Assembly (NCBI RefSeq): GCF_037392515.1
Contig: NC_090280.1
Coordinates: 20,955,118 to 21,019,117 of the forward strand
Length of the DNA: 64,000 nucleotides
Source of the DNA: Haliotis asinina
Taxonomy: Eukaryota > Mollusca > Gastropoda > Lepetellida > Haliotidae
Direction of reading: 5' to 3'
The translations under genes were made by a program, and so were the position numbers. Positions 10,632 to 22,093 of this stretch are shown in pieces. Numbering within the stretch: position 1 is the stretch's first letter; every line of letters begins with the position of its first letter. The notes beneath the pieces are model-generated. The model did not search any database and had not been told where the DNA came from. It was given only the letters and a program-made list of their open reading frames with translations.

Positions 10632-11380
10632 AACACGGCCAAACATGTCCTGCTTGGCTGTATTGATTTTGCCATCACAGGGACAAATATTTGAATGTCA
10701 AAACAATGAAGGATCTTTTTAATGTTGATTATCATTTAGTCATGGAATTGTTAAAGAAATAGTATCATTAGATACGTTTTTGATAATGTACTAGGCAAGA
10801 ATATTTGTAAATTTTGAAATCATAAATAATGATGTACTTATTCATTGACATACTGATAAAATATCAGTCATAAAACATTTTCTGTCCAGTATATGTTTTG
10901 TAAATAGAAAGTTGGTATTAATACATGGTTGTATGAACTAGCAACTGCGATTGTTAGTAGCTGTACCCTCAAAGAAGCTAAAGTATCATAAAAGTTTTGT
11001 CCTCCTGCGAGGGTACATAAGTCCCCAACTAAAATTCGGATTAATTATTCCTACAATCTGCAGCGGTTGAGAGGATCGTGTAAATCCAACTAGGGTCCCA
11101 TACAGGTAGCCAAGGTATTGTAAGTCCCCATGGCCACTGGTATGGTGATCTATCTTCAGTTGTTAGCGATCTACAGTCCTATTTTCATGTTGTGTATGGT
11201 CCATATTGTGCTCTTAGTTTTAATTTGATGTGTTATATTCGGATTGTGATAATCTAGTTGTTTTATCGCCCTTTGACGACTGTTTTTTATGTTATATACA
11301 TATTCTTTATCATCATGTTTGCTTTCAAGATATGACTGAAATATTGGCGATGTGACGTTAAATAGTAACCCAGTCACTCA

Positions 11381-12261
11381 CCCTTACCTTGTACCGCTTA
11401 TACATCAGTTTGCAGGCTGAGTTCATTTCATTTCATTTCAGTTCAGACACTATCAATCGTAAAGGAAACATTTCAAGACATACATGTACATCTTAATTGA
11501 TAATACACACTAAAACACTTGCAGGTGTGTCTGTTGTGTTGAATATAGTATGAAGATATATACCATATCAAAGAAATATTGGCCAGAGTACCAAGGTAAT
11601 TCCTACCACGAAGGTAATTCCTACAATGGCATGTTTAGTGATATCAGCGGTTTTACAAGAATTTCAGTGCTATCTTATCATGCCTAGTGTATGGTCACTC
11701 CTTAAGTGTCGAGCTGACCAAACAGAGCAACCTTTATACTTCACGGCATATTTACTCACAAATGGATTAACAATTTTGTAAAAATCCAAAAATGGTGTGA
11801 AAACCGACACCTGTCATCGAGGGATTATCTGAGATTTAGACGATCTTTGCGTATGGTTTCTTGTTCCGTACTGTGATGCAATGGTGCACCTTCCCAGCGT
11901 AAAAGGGCACATTTGGGAATATTCTTTAACACTGTTTTTGGAGAAGGAGGACGTTGGTGAATCAAGGGCTGCGATTTTCGTTGCAGTCATTTTGGTACGA
12001 AGACTCATTTTGGTGTCATCACTGTTTTTACCAAATTCCACACAAATTACACTCGTTTGCACCAATACCGAATCTGAAATTATTAAACACTTCAAGTGCT
12101 TCGTTCGGGTTCAAAACGTAGATCTCTCCATCAACGTATTTAAACATGCAGTTTCAAGTATCTGCTGACTTCTTAATCCCTTGACATACGGTGACATTTC
12201 AAATTTCTATACGAAGTACCTTAAATCTGACTCTGACGTAGAGTAATTGAGTCTATATTTG
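11381..12261. other. Upstream region of gene C, partly conserved with genes E and F
   Basis: No gene. Bases about 12000-12160 resemble 29500-29650 and 36130-36280. All contain CCACACAAATT and a diverged AATCTGAAAT.ATAAA...TTC.TT..GGGTTC.AAA.GTAGA series. This is therefore homologous 5' flank carried along with each gene copy. An open frame here (11881-12168) is not supported as a gene. Confidence 0.55.
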
Positions 12262-12325
12262 TAATGGGGATTGTTCGGCTGATAAGATAACAACATTCTT
12301 TCCTACGAATGGATGGATATAAGAG
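12262..12325 (+). promoter_or_regulatory. Proximal promoter of gene C: GATA pair plus TATA-like box
   Basis: Block GTAATGGGGATTGTTCGGC, then TGATAAGATAACAACATTC, then GATATAAGAG. It contains overlapping TGATAA and AGATAA (GATA-factor sites, 12280-12290) and a TATA-like ATATAAG at about 12317-12323, some 60 bp before the ATG. The block is conserved upstream of genes E and F and, more loosely, D. Regulation by a gut GATA factor is inference from known GATA roles in digestive tissue. Confidence 0.6.
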
Positions 12326-12378
12326 GTCTTCTTTGCACGGATTCCGCCGCTACACTATTTAACGTGAAAGCAGTCGAG

Positions 12379-15300
12379 ATGAAAAGGTTGACACTTTTCG
12401 TGTGTCTACTGTGCAGTGCAACATGCGATTACACAGTGACCATTTATCCTGAAATTCTCAAGATTGGAGCCGTTACACATTTCAGCCACGGACGATGGAA
12501 TGGTAAGAATGGACTGGACTCACCGGCAAGTATTCCTCATGTTAAGGAGGTTGGAGCGACGGCAGCCCGGTGGTTGAACAGAGATATGGCAGGGGGACTA
12601 TTTGAGAAGGTGGGACATTGAATGTATACGGGAGCCGTACACTTTTTGTGTGTATATTTAGCTGATCAACATAGTGTTTTACATATTTGTATCTGTGTGA
12701 CTGATCCAATGATATCAAGTCTCACATTTCTCAAATATTTTTTCGTCTTCACAGATACTACTGAACAGGCAGGGGATATTCAATAAAACAGATGTCCAAA
12801 CTATTGACATTTTATATCATTAATGTCGATTAGGTGCCTGACTGAGGGTTTGGGTTCGTATCCCTGATGGAAAAAAATACCCGAATTTATATTTTACTAA
12901 AAAAATGTAATCCCAAATATAAGATAGGTTAAGTTCAAGGAAATCCTTTGAAATCTCACAATTCTCCTACGTATCAAACGTTCACACCCACTCGTGTGAA
13001 AGTAGCCACTTTCTTCAGGCAACTATTCTAAACTAGATTTTGCAAAACATTCTATTCTGTTTGAAGATACTGTCTGCACGTGACCTGATGTATTGCAAAG
13101 CGAATTCGAGGCATTGAAAAAGATTATTGTCATGAGGAAACTCATGGTTTCATGGAGTGAAAATTGGTGAATTTTTAACAAAACGTGTCAACAAAACGCA
13201 GCTAACTGATACACTTGCAGTTCATCTGCATGGATTTTGCAGATGTTTTCCCCAATTTAGTAGAGACATACATGTCCGATGTAACCACATATATAACACA
13301 CATAGTGAGTGCTTTAAGTGAGTCTAAATCTTGATGGGTAGTATATTATCTAAGTCCATATACAACCATACAGCATGTATGGTAAGTAATATCACCTCAA
13401 AATATTATCTGTTTCATGCTTTTGTTTTTGAAGTTTGAAATGTTGACGTCTTAGCGTGCGTGCACGCATGCACGGACACTCACTTGACAGTTACTCACTT
13501 GACAGTTACATTTAGTAGTTAGTGAGTAGAGTTTCATGCTGCCTGTTGACGAAAGTTGATACTGAAATGGTAAAGACACTGTACCAAAGTGAGGAATGTT
13601 AAGACACTGTGCCCAAGTGAGGAATGTTAAGTTTTCTTCAGGATGGTCTAACACACTGAACAGTGAACTATTAATTGCACAACTTGTATCGAACTTTGGA
13701 CTGAACACATGCCAACGTTTTCCTTGATACTGTCGACTTGTGAGGCTATCTATACCCTGGCTCTACTTAACACTAAACATTCAGCAAAGACGTTACGAGT
13801 CGTTTTAGATGCGATGAGGTAAATATGAAGAAATGTGTATTCCATTACGTGTCAGGCATCTGAAGACATGAACAAGAAGGGCTACCCTGACCCGAAGTAC
13901 TTTCAGACCCATCAAAAAGAAATCTGTACCAAATATTTGGACAATATGAATGGATATCAACATCCTGAAGTTGTCATGGAAATAAAAGGTAGGTCAGTTT
14001 ATCATCTTGGTTTGAATGAAATGTTTCATGTCTAAAATGTTTTCACGGGAAAGTAAGAGAGAGGAGAGGGACATTGAGAGGGAGAGGGACATTCAGAAGG
14101 TAAGGGCGAGGGAAAGAGAGAGGGTGAGGGAGGGAGATAGAGGGACAGTAAGAGTGAGAGTGAGAGGGACATCGCGATCGAGAGGGGAAGGTGAGGTAGA
14201 TGATCAATGAGAGGGTGAGGATGGGGAGAAGGACATTGAGAGGAGAGGGAGGGCTAGAAACAGTTGTACATCGTCAATATTTGCCAGCATCATCCACCAA
14301 TTGATCTGCATCCAGGTATCACTTGGCCTCACTGGATGGACACCTCTGCACACCACGGATTCTTCCCCAACAACATCGATGCTGCTGCTGAGTTCGTCTT
14401 CCTGTTGGTCGACGCAGTCAACAAAGGAACCAAAGGACAATCACCTAAGTTCTTCGAAGTCATTAATGAACCTGGAAGTCAATGGAAGAACACAAATTGG
14501 ACAACCTTTATCACATTCCATCAGCTTGTTGCTCAGAAAATCAAGGCAAAATATCCCAATATGAAGATAGGAGGTCCAACGTTAACTGGAGCTTCTGCTA
14601 ATTTTGATCGTGATGACTTCAAGATTTGGAATAAGTCGGCAGATTTTTTAGACATGGCTCTGACTCATGGCTTAGATTTTTTCTCATTTCATTCCTACAC
14701 AAATATGCATGTAAGTGGAGGGGCGCATCATTTCCATAGAAATTCTGAATCCAAGATATTTGGTCTTCTAGATCTGGTTGAGAGCTACTCCAACAAGAAG
14801 ATGGGTACTCAGTTCAATGTCATTGTGAGTGAATTTGGTCTTGGGCCATTAACAGGAATTGATGAACAAAAACCATCCACCTTCCTTGACTGGGCATATA
14901 TTTATCAACACAATGCACAGATATTCACCTTTCTACAACGTCGGGATGTCATGAGAAAAGTGGTAGCTTTCTTGCTCACATACACTGATCTCAAAGGGCA
15001 AGCAAGTATTAACTATAGCATTCTTGACAAGACCCACAAGGAGAGGGACATTGCCCAGGCTTTCAAGTTCTGGAAGAATTTCTATGACAAAATGACGTAT
15101 TTGCGAGTAGACAGTCAATTCCATAATGCTGAGAGAAAGATTGTACCTCACGTTTTAGTTGATCAACGCAACGGCAGCCTTACCATTCTCCTACATAACT
15201 ATGACCAAAGGCCAAGTCATGTGAAGCTTTCTTTTGACAAGGGTTGGTTTCATCCGACAAGTGGAAAGTCCACTTGTGAATATCTGAATGCACAGAAGAA

Positions 15301-15781
15301 GGCAACGTTAGCTACAAACCAGCCAGTTCACGTCAGTAATTCCATGGTCACCGTTCCTGCTGAGGCGAGTTGTTACTTCCAGTTCCACACAAGCCACAGC
15401 TTCGCCCATGCTCCCACTGTGACCCAGAATACATACTACTCTACCGACATGGTTGTCCCCATTCACAACACCGTCGTCGAAGTTAAAGTAAATATTCCGA
15501 GCACTGGCAACCTTGACTTTGTTCGTCTGAGGGTTAGTGTCAGTTTCAGCATAAAGTCTCCCCATCAGAAACTAAAGACGGTGGCAGTAAACAGCCACAC
15601 GTTGACGTCCTTCTATAGTCTAAATACCCACAACGGTCCGGATGAAGCAACTGTCTGGGAGGTGTTTGAGTACAACGTCCCCACCAAGGTTGTACACCAA
15701 CACAACAACGACGTCAAACTTAGCTTCTCTGAGACCGGGGGTTATGTATCAACGGTGGCAGTGATTGCTGGAAGTCACTGA
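12379..15781 (+). CDS. Gene C: complete secreted clan GH-A glycoside hydrolase, GH86-like agarase/porphyranase type
   Basis: Exon 1 12379-12609 (77 codons), exon 2 13856-13988 (133 nt), exon 3 14316-15781; 609 residues. The ATG at 12379 is chosen because it starts the signal peptide MKRLTLFVCLLCSATC at the same place as D, E and F; an upstream in-frame ATG at 12313 lies in or before the promoter. Mature start DYTVTIYPEILKIG; barrel motifs TAARWLNRD, GITWPHWMD, FFEVINEPGSQW (acid/base Glu), DFFSFHSYTN, IVSEFGLG (nucleophile Glu). All splice sites are canonical and there is no frame break. It belongs to the C-F subfamily (WPHWMDTSAHHGFFPNN) but diverges from D-F in exon 3 (DMALTHGLDFF). Intron 2 is short (327 bp) and purine-rich. 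AATAAA lies 28 bp after the stop. Probably functional. Confidence 0.82.
12828..12935 (+). mobile_element. 5'-truncated copy of the tRNA-like inverted-repeat element
   Basis: Shares CGATTAGGTGCCTGACTGAG, a B-box-like GGGTTCGTATCCC, AATACCCGAATTTATATTTT and the terminal GTAATCCCAAATATAAGATA with the fuller copy at 61482-61733. The head and left inverted arm are missing. Located in intron 1 of gene C. Confidence 0.7.
13573..13628. repeat. 28-bp tandem duplication in intron 1 of gene C
   Basis: AAGACACTGT..CCAAGTGAGGAATGTT occurs twice back to back. Nearby, CTCACTTGACAGTTAC is also duplicated at about 13479-13510. Confidence 0.8.
14045..14256 (+). repeat. Polypurine tract in intron 2 of gene C
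   Basis: About 210 bp almost entirely A and G on the plus strand, built of GAGAGGGACATT, GAGAGGGA and GGTGAGGG units. It ends about 60 bp before the acceptor of exon 3. Confidence 0.9.
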
Positions 15782-15808
15782 TGGTGATGTAAGGGATCCG
15801 AGTGATTG

Positions 15809-15814
15809 AATAAA
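15809..15814 (+). promoter_or_regulatory. Poly(A) signal AATAAA of gene C
   Basis: In GATTGAATAAATAG, 28 bp after the stop codon. Confidence 0.65.
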
Positions 15815-18800
15815 TAGTTAGTAACATACTTACTTCAATTTGTCACGCTCTGAACATATTATGTTATTTCCCCTGCTAGTGTGTGCGCGCGTATCTGTGA
15901 ATGCCACTAGTCTTGTGAAAAACAACTGAAGAGTAAATGCACGCTTTCAACTACATGATGTAGGTAGCAATACATCTACATGTACGAATGACAATTTTTA
16001 TGAACTATTAATTATCAGGAGCATCCCAACCATATTACTGACTTCAAGAATACAAAATAACGGACATTAACTTGACACAGAGACTATATGTTAGATTTCA
16101 GTATAGACAGCGAAAGTTGCACTAAATTTAAGAAAACGTTTCTACTTAAAAGGCAATTGTACCAAAATATAAGACAAAGAGTATCTGCATTTGAATAGAG
16201 GGAAAATCCCAAATCGCTCCTGTGACAGGTAACATTGATGAACACACAAAATGGATCAGTGATTCGTTTCCAAATGCTTGGAAAAGAAGTACTATTTGGT
16301 TTCTCTCTAAATCTGGGCAGGAGAATGATGCCATCGACCGATAATCTCTAAAATATTTACGTTCATACCTCAAGACTGCCAAATTGTTGTGATAATATAG
16401 TATTATTAATGACTTTAGACAAACATTTCGACTATTTAGTAAGAGATTTTACTGCCTCTTTGTGAAGTTTTCAAAAGCATGGGGCTCCATCACGCATGTC
16501 ACAGTGCAATATTTCACATATATGAACACTGGATGATTCCATGCAACGCAATGGCAAAATACCATCCAATATGGGAACAAAACAAAGCAAAAATCACAAT
16601 GGGTTTAATAGTGCAGCTGCGGTTTTTTGCTGACAAAAGACCTTGGGTAAAAACAGGTACGAAAGATGAGTTCTCACTCAGCAGAACAAATGTCTCTTTT
16701 ACAATAATATTGAGTTTTCAGCTGCATTAGTGTTACAAAACCCTGGCGCTTTATCATGGATGAAAATATGTTCTGGATTTGATGTTAGCTGCTTCGATTG
16801 GGCGAATAGCAACGATCATGGCATGGGCGAGAAACAATCAACTCCACATGCATCGTGATGCCGAAAGAATGTGCGAGTTATATTTGATAGATCTATTTTC
16901 TCGGGAATTAATTACATGGCGTGATGAGGTAAACGTTATTGTCTTTATACAGAAATAACCATATTTAGCGAGTTTATTTTGATATTGTTAGATAAACCTT
17001 CCAACATTGACAATGTTGACAGCCGTAGGTGACGCGTATGGGCGTTTTTAAGTGACAAGACACGTTTGAAAATACGCATTCATAAGCAGAATCTGAACTC
17101 ATATACACTGGAGGAAAACGACTCATGATCAATACCTAAATAATGCAGATCATGAGACAGTATCACAATATTTGTAATTGCACCCACCCTTGATGAAACC
17201 GGAAGCACGTACACGGCATGGCACACGTGGAGGTAAGGATACACGAGTTGGAAAATGACTATTGACACAATTTATAAATTGATTCCTGTAAGATCCATAC
17301 TACATACCAAAATTAACCTTTCCATCATCTTCAGTTGTTTACTGTTATTTGTGTTCAATAGCAGTTGTCATTTGTTGCTTGTGTTGTGGTATTTTTCCAC
17401 CTCAAGTTAGCCACCGGTGCGTTGATCTATATTTTAACAAGTCCGAAGTCAATGATTTTCGCGGTCGATTTTTTTTCACGCGTAGAAATTATAAAATGTC
17501 ATTGTGCCATACCAACAACATCATATTGTCCAGTGTATATCATTACAAGAAGGACACTTTTGATGACTGAAGAGGTCAGGAATGAAATATTTTTCCTTTT
17601 GCAGACACAAACGAAACCAGAGCTAGTGTAAGTATGTCACGTAAATGGATTTCATAAGGATTACTGACTGCTTAACACAAATTGTCATCGTCTGTGTGAA
17701 TGCTTCTCACTCAAAATCAGTATTTGTCTTAGACATTAAAACAGCTGAACAGCACATCTTTTGTTCATGAAGTTGGAGCAAAATTGAAATAATTCTGTTA
17801 CTTCAAAAACAGCGCTTTCGAACTGTAATTCTACCTGCTGTATTGTATTTTTTCAGATCAGATTGTTTGACATGTGTGCATATTTATGAAAAAAAACCCC
17901 GTCATGTGACTCAATGCGTGGCTCGATACAACATTTAGAAATCGGACTTGTACAGCCTATGTGCAAAATGTAACCTCACATTTACACCTACTTGCACACT
18001 GTCCATGTTCATATTTTACTGTTAAAAACAGACTTCATTTGGGAAATTGACTGATGATCCTGATCTGTCTTGGAGCATTGATTACACTGACAGTGATTGA
18101 AAGAGAGACTCATTTTTTCATGTCATTAACTTTTATGAAGTAATATAAAATTATCATGCTAGACCCACAATGAATTTGTTGTAGTGATGTGAATATGGAA
18201 TATCAAAACCTCAAGTGACAGATAATAAACTGTTGAGCAAGAACTGCAACCTGTGTTAGTCTGAGGCTTCAAGGCAATCATATAAGGTGGCACAAGGGGC
18301 AAACAGATTTCTTTTCCTAATTTTGAGCTCTGCAGAAAGTGTTTATTTGTTGTCCAGTTTTGAGCTATTTCATTAAAATTTCAATTTGGAATTTTTCATT
18401 GCCATATGTATGTGGCAAAGACATTTATCAAATGCTTCCGAAACGAAGGTCTTGGCATTTTGTTATTCAAGAAAGACTGTTCTTGACGTTTCTTGTTTTG
18501 TAACCAGCTGAAACAGACCATTGACAAAATCTATAATAAATATTCAGCAAGAACGTTATTTTATTACATAAAATTATGAATGTAGTTCAACTAGCTCTAA
18601 AGTGAGACATATAATTTTTGCATACATGTAATATGAACACAATATTTATCAAATCATTCCCAATTTCATGTGAAACTACAACTGAAAATATATTTTAGTT
18701 TATAAAAGATATATGTCGTGCAGATGCCACTGCACTATATCGTCATAAAAAGAAAAGCATGAATGTTATTTTGAAACACAAATGGCACGCCCATATCCGC

Positions 18801-19343
18801 GCACCTGTTGTCGTGGCTGATGTTTGCAAGCGTTGTTGCGTCGGACCATGTGAAAAAAACAAACTGGCACCACCATGCATCGTAATTATATATTTGCTAT
18901 CTTCATATTCAGTGTAGAATATAGTGATGGGCCTAATCCTAATATGAACAAAAATTCAATTAAATGATACTGAAAAACTTTCATTGGTAGAGTTCATCGA
19001 CTACTGTTTGCGGGTCACGGGAGCATACAATGTCAAACTGGTTCCGCTGTAATCCAATCATATCGTCAAAAATACACCAAAACCAAAAATTTCGGTGTGA
19101 GAAATAACGAACCATAGCACTTAAAACTAGGACTCGCGAATGTTTATAAGTCATGCATTTTATTCTGCTATTGTCATGACTTGACACTTTGAAATAAACG
19201 TAATAGTGCCATTTGAAGGCACTTACTCAGTTATCACAGTGGAGCTATTCTTGAATACTCGACATAGTATTAAATGTTTGGCACCAAATAATGGAATCCA
19301 CGTCGGAATTGCACAATATGGTATGGTTGTCGTTAGTGGTTTG

Positions 19344-19345
<2 letters not shown>
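15815..19345. other. Long AT-rich spacer between genes C and D
   Basis: No gene or complete repeat recognised in 3.5 kb apart from a possible LINE scrap near 16200-16450. Short open frames on both strands lack domains. Confidence 0.5.
16200..16450 (+). mobile_element. Possible LINE reverse-transcriptase scrap
   Basis: A frame reads KWISDSFPNAWKRSTIWFL then SKSGQEND, resembling the F-P-x-x-W-K-x-A-x-I-x-P-x-x-K-x-G stretch at the start of non-LTR RT domains. It is interrupted by stops and has no D-D motif. Confidence 0.35.
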
Positions 19346-19376
<31 letters not shown>

Positions 19377-19401
19377 ACTCTCTTTCTCTCCCTCCCTCTT
19401 T
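19346..19401. repeat. (TC)n microsatellite
   Basis: Imperfect CT/TC run with TTTCTC and CCTCCC interruptions. Confidence 0.9.
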
Positions 19402-19751
19402 AAATATATAACGGATTGGGTGGCGCCACATAATGGATGCTTCATCTCCACGTCCGCAGGCACATAGCGATCAGATTAGATGGAGACAATCTCACATAGA
19501 TCTGGGGAAGGAAAGGTTGTCCTTATTCCACAAGCCCTACCCGACACCAGGAGCCATCATGTCACAATGTTCACGGCGGCACCAGCATATGTACATAATC
19601 ATGGTTCCCAGACCTTTTGTCACTACTGATAGACCATCCTCAGTGGCCTACACCTCCCAGACAGTCAAAGTCAGCATTGCAATCTACAACAACTCTGCAT
19701 ATATGTGTTTAAACAATCCAATGTCATCTATTGCCAAAGAAATTTTCAAAG

Positions 19752-20407
19752 GGTGAGTGAGTTTAGTTTTACGAAGCACTCAGCAATATTCCAGCTCTAT
19801 GGCGGCGGTCTGTAAATAATCGAGGCTGGACCAGACAATCCAGTGACCAACAACATGAGTGAGTGAGTTAATATTTAACGTCACATCGGCAATATTTCAG
19901 CCATATCGTGACGGGAACATAACACTGAAATGGAATACATGTGTATTATAAAAATCTGTCCACAAAGGACAGTAATACAACTGGAATACCACAGAAAAGA
20001 ATTTAAAACCAGTAATTATACCTTAAACAGTTTATCTATAGAGGACAATACAATATAAAAATAGGCTATAGATTGCTAACAACTGAAGGTATATCACCAT
20101 ACTAGGGACCATGGGGACTTACACTACTTTTGCTACCTGCATGGACCATAGCTGGATTTACATCATCCCCTCAGTCGTCAGCAATTTGGGAAATCTAGCC
20201 ATACAGTAAAAAGACACTTATTCTACGATTAAAAACGTTACTTTGAATGTTTGTGGACTTACGCCAACAACATGAGCATCGATCTGCACAATTGGGAACC
20301 GATGACATGTGTCAACCAAGTCAGCGAGCGTGACCACCTGATCCCGTTAGTCGCCTTTTACGACAAGCATAGTCGCCTTTTATAACAAGCAAGCACCTTC
20401 ACGGGTC
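19752..20407 (-). mobile_element. SINE family 2 copy split by a younger LINE-tail insertion
   Basis: Antisense copy. Its tail (GTGAGTGAGTTTAGTTTTACG) is at 19754 and its head (CACCTTCACGGGTC) at about 20407. Sense-strand hallmarks are CATCGGTTCCCA, TCTGGTCCAGCC, ATTATTTACAGACCG and GCTGGAATATTGCTGAGTGC. Bases 19860-20263 are not part of it and are flanked by a 13-bp repeat of its own sequence. Confidence 0.85.
19860..20263 (-). mobile_element. 5'-truncated LINE 3' tail inserted in SINE family 2
   Basis: Read on the minus strand it runs from GTAAGTCCACAAACATTC through AAGTCCCCATGGTCCCTAG and TATGGTGATATACC to GAAATATTGCCGATGTGACG and an ACTCACTCA end, matching the 3' tail of the LINE at 8095-11380. 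A perfect 13-bp target duplication, CCAACAACATGAG, lies at 19847-19859 and 20264-20276. Confidence 0.9.
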
Positions 20408-20731
20408 ATTTTCAAAAGGAGTTTCCTGATCCTTTACACAATCAGCTAGACCTTTGAAATCTGCTGTATATGACTACAAGTGAGGTAGATTCAGCAGTGG
20501 AGAATCAGTTCACAGAACGTATAAAATATCTGACTGTAAAATTTCTAATACATTTAACGACAACTTACACATTCTGCATTGAGCTACTGAAAGCACTTGC
20601 ATCAGTCGTAACTATCCAAGGAAATACATATGGGAAAGGACCCTACACAGGCATGCTGCAGTCACTGCAACTTGAGGATATTCCAAAACACCGAATAGCT
20701 ATGAAATTGATTTGTTTGGTATTTTATTGGA
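20408..20731. other. Unassigned sequence between two SINE family 2 copies
   Basis: Contains an open frame of 94 codons (20470-20754) whose end runs into the next SINE. It has no recognisable domain and is treated as unproven. Confidence 0.35.
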
Positions 20732-20998
20732 GACCCGTGAAGGTCCCGGGGTAGAATAGGCCTTCAGCAACCCATGCTTGCCATAAAAGGTGACTATGCT
20801 TGTCGTAAGAGGCGACTAACGGGATCGGGTGGTCAGACTAGCTGACTTGGTTGACACATGTCATCGGTTCCCCATTGCGCAGATCGATGCTCATGTTGTT
20901 GATCACCGGACTGTCTGGTCCAGACTCGATTATTTACAGACCGTCGCCATATAGCTGGAATATTGCTAAGTTCGACGTAAAACTAAACTCACTCACTA
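20732..20998 (+). mobile_element. SINE family 2 copy, nearly full length
   Basis: Runs from GACCCGTGAAGGTCCCGGGG through CTTGTCGTAAGAGGCGACTA, TTGACACATGTCATCGGTTC and ATTATTTACAGACCGTCGCC to TATAGCTGGAATATTGC and an AAACTCACTCACT tail. Sister copies lie at 22971, 43211, 50770 and 63234. Confidence 0.9.
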
Positions 20999-21972
20999 TT
21001 TTATTGGATTTTTTCCACACTGTCCTGTCAAAGGTTTCAGAGCAATAAACAGGCGATGCCAGATGTATTACATTCCCTAAACATATTTCTCAATCAGGGC
21101 ATTATCTGAGTTCCTGGCCAAGAATCAGAAGCCTGCCTTGGACAAGGCGTGTTCTATATCCTATCCCCAGCTCCTGTGCGATATAGGGGTTTACCGGACA
21201 CTGGTTTATCCCCATTTGCTACCGAAAGGTGAGTCTAACACCTCAAAGGGTACTAATATGCGAAGACAGTCATATCCAGTCGGGGATAGATATTGTTCCT
21301 ATTTGAATGATTTGAATACGGACCGGAAGTGATATCATCGTGACGTCTTCCGAACTCGCTGTGTCATCATCTGAGCAATCATTAACCCAGAACTACGCCA
21401 TTGTCCACTACATATAGCTGCACGATACGTTCTCGAGTGTTGTGACAACAGCCAAACGCTGATCTTTTTGTAAGAGCATCTAGATTTTTTAAGTTAAATG
21501 GTTGTCTTTCCTGTCTAGTCAGGGGCGCTCTTGGCCCTCCAGGCCTATGTGGGATTCGGCTACTCAAGTGTTAGAGGGATAAGAATTTTGAAGTTTAATC
21601 AGCACTGATAATAATTCTTAGATTACTACCTCTAACACTTTCTTTCCACGGATTCCCACAATACCTTTCACTGAATGTAAACTAACAACAATATTATGAA
21701 GTTTCACACGATTATCAGGGTAGGCAGCTCCGTCGGAGAACTCATTCGAAGACAATTTGGATGTAAGACAACAAAATGAATCTAGTGTTAGAGGTGTTGT
21801 AATATTTCAAAAGTTATAATATTCAACTGGGTTCTTAAAAAACAGCTTCTGTTTTAAACAGTCTAAACACTAGCATTCCTCACAAAATATATCCTTTCAG
21901 ATTTAAATACACCCATCTTTAAGTCTCACTGTATATTTTTGAGGTTACAAAGTTTATATCTACACAGAAATT
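20999..21972. other. Spacer upstream of gene D
   Basis: No gene recognised. An inverted repeat lies at about 21540-21665 and a further GTGTTAGAGGT copy at about 21784. Confidence 0.4.
21540..21665. repeat. Imperfect inverted repeat (possible MITE)
   Basis: The left side has TGTGGGATTCGG then AAGTGTTAGAGG; the right side has the complement of AAGTGTTAGAGG then TGTGGGAATCC. This gives arms of roughly 35-40 bp around an AT-rich centre. Confidence 0.4.
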
Positions 21973-22025
21973 GGGATTGTGGAACCGAGAAGATAACAAC
22001 ATTCTTTCATATATATGTATGTAAG
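21973..22025 (+). promoter_or_regulatory. Proximal promoter remnant of gene D
   Basis: GGGATTGTGG, then AGATAACAACATTCTTTC, then ATATATATGTATG. One GATA site (AGATAA, 21991-21996) remains where genes C, E and F have an overlapping pair, followed by a TATA-like stretch. The ATG is about 80 bp further on. Confidence 0.5.
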
Positions 22026-22093
22026 ATAGAGCCTCGTCACCCTATTGTCACTGATTCTCCTGTTTTCCTGTATCTTTACTGATAGCATCAGGT

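Larger units (their letters stand above)
8095..11380 (+). mobile_element. Decayed I-type non-LTR retrotransposon (LINE 1)
   Basis: The order fits a LINE with two ORFs. A GC-rich 5' region (8095-8430, AGCCACCTCCTC and GTGGACCCGGGGG) is shared with the second copy at 48546. Next comes an ORF1 with a CCHC knuckle (8434-8847), an eroded endonuclease start near 8965, reverse transcriptase (9240-10036), an RNase H-like part (10291-10631), and a 3' tail ending GACGTTAAATAGTAACCC and CACTCA at 11380. RNase H downstream of RT points to the I superclade. The reading frame is broken several times and the endonuclease is mostly missing. The 3' tail recurs alone at 19860-20263, 41340-41623, 42308-42541 and 45730-45938, i.e. 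5'-truncated copies. Confidence 0.8.

Noticed and set aside
12313-12378. Upstream in-frame ATG start for gene C at 12313
   Set aside because: It overlaps the TATA-like box, would add a non-signal extension, and is absent from paralogues; the ATG at 12379 starts a proper signal peptide.
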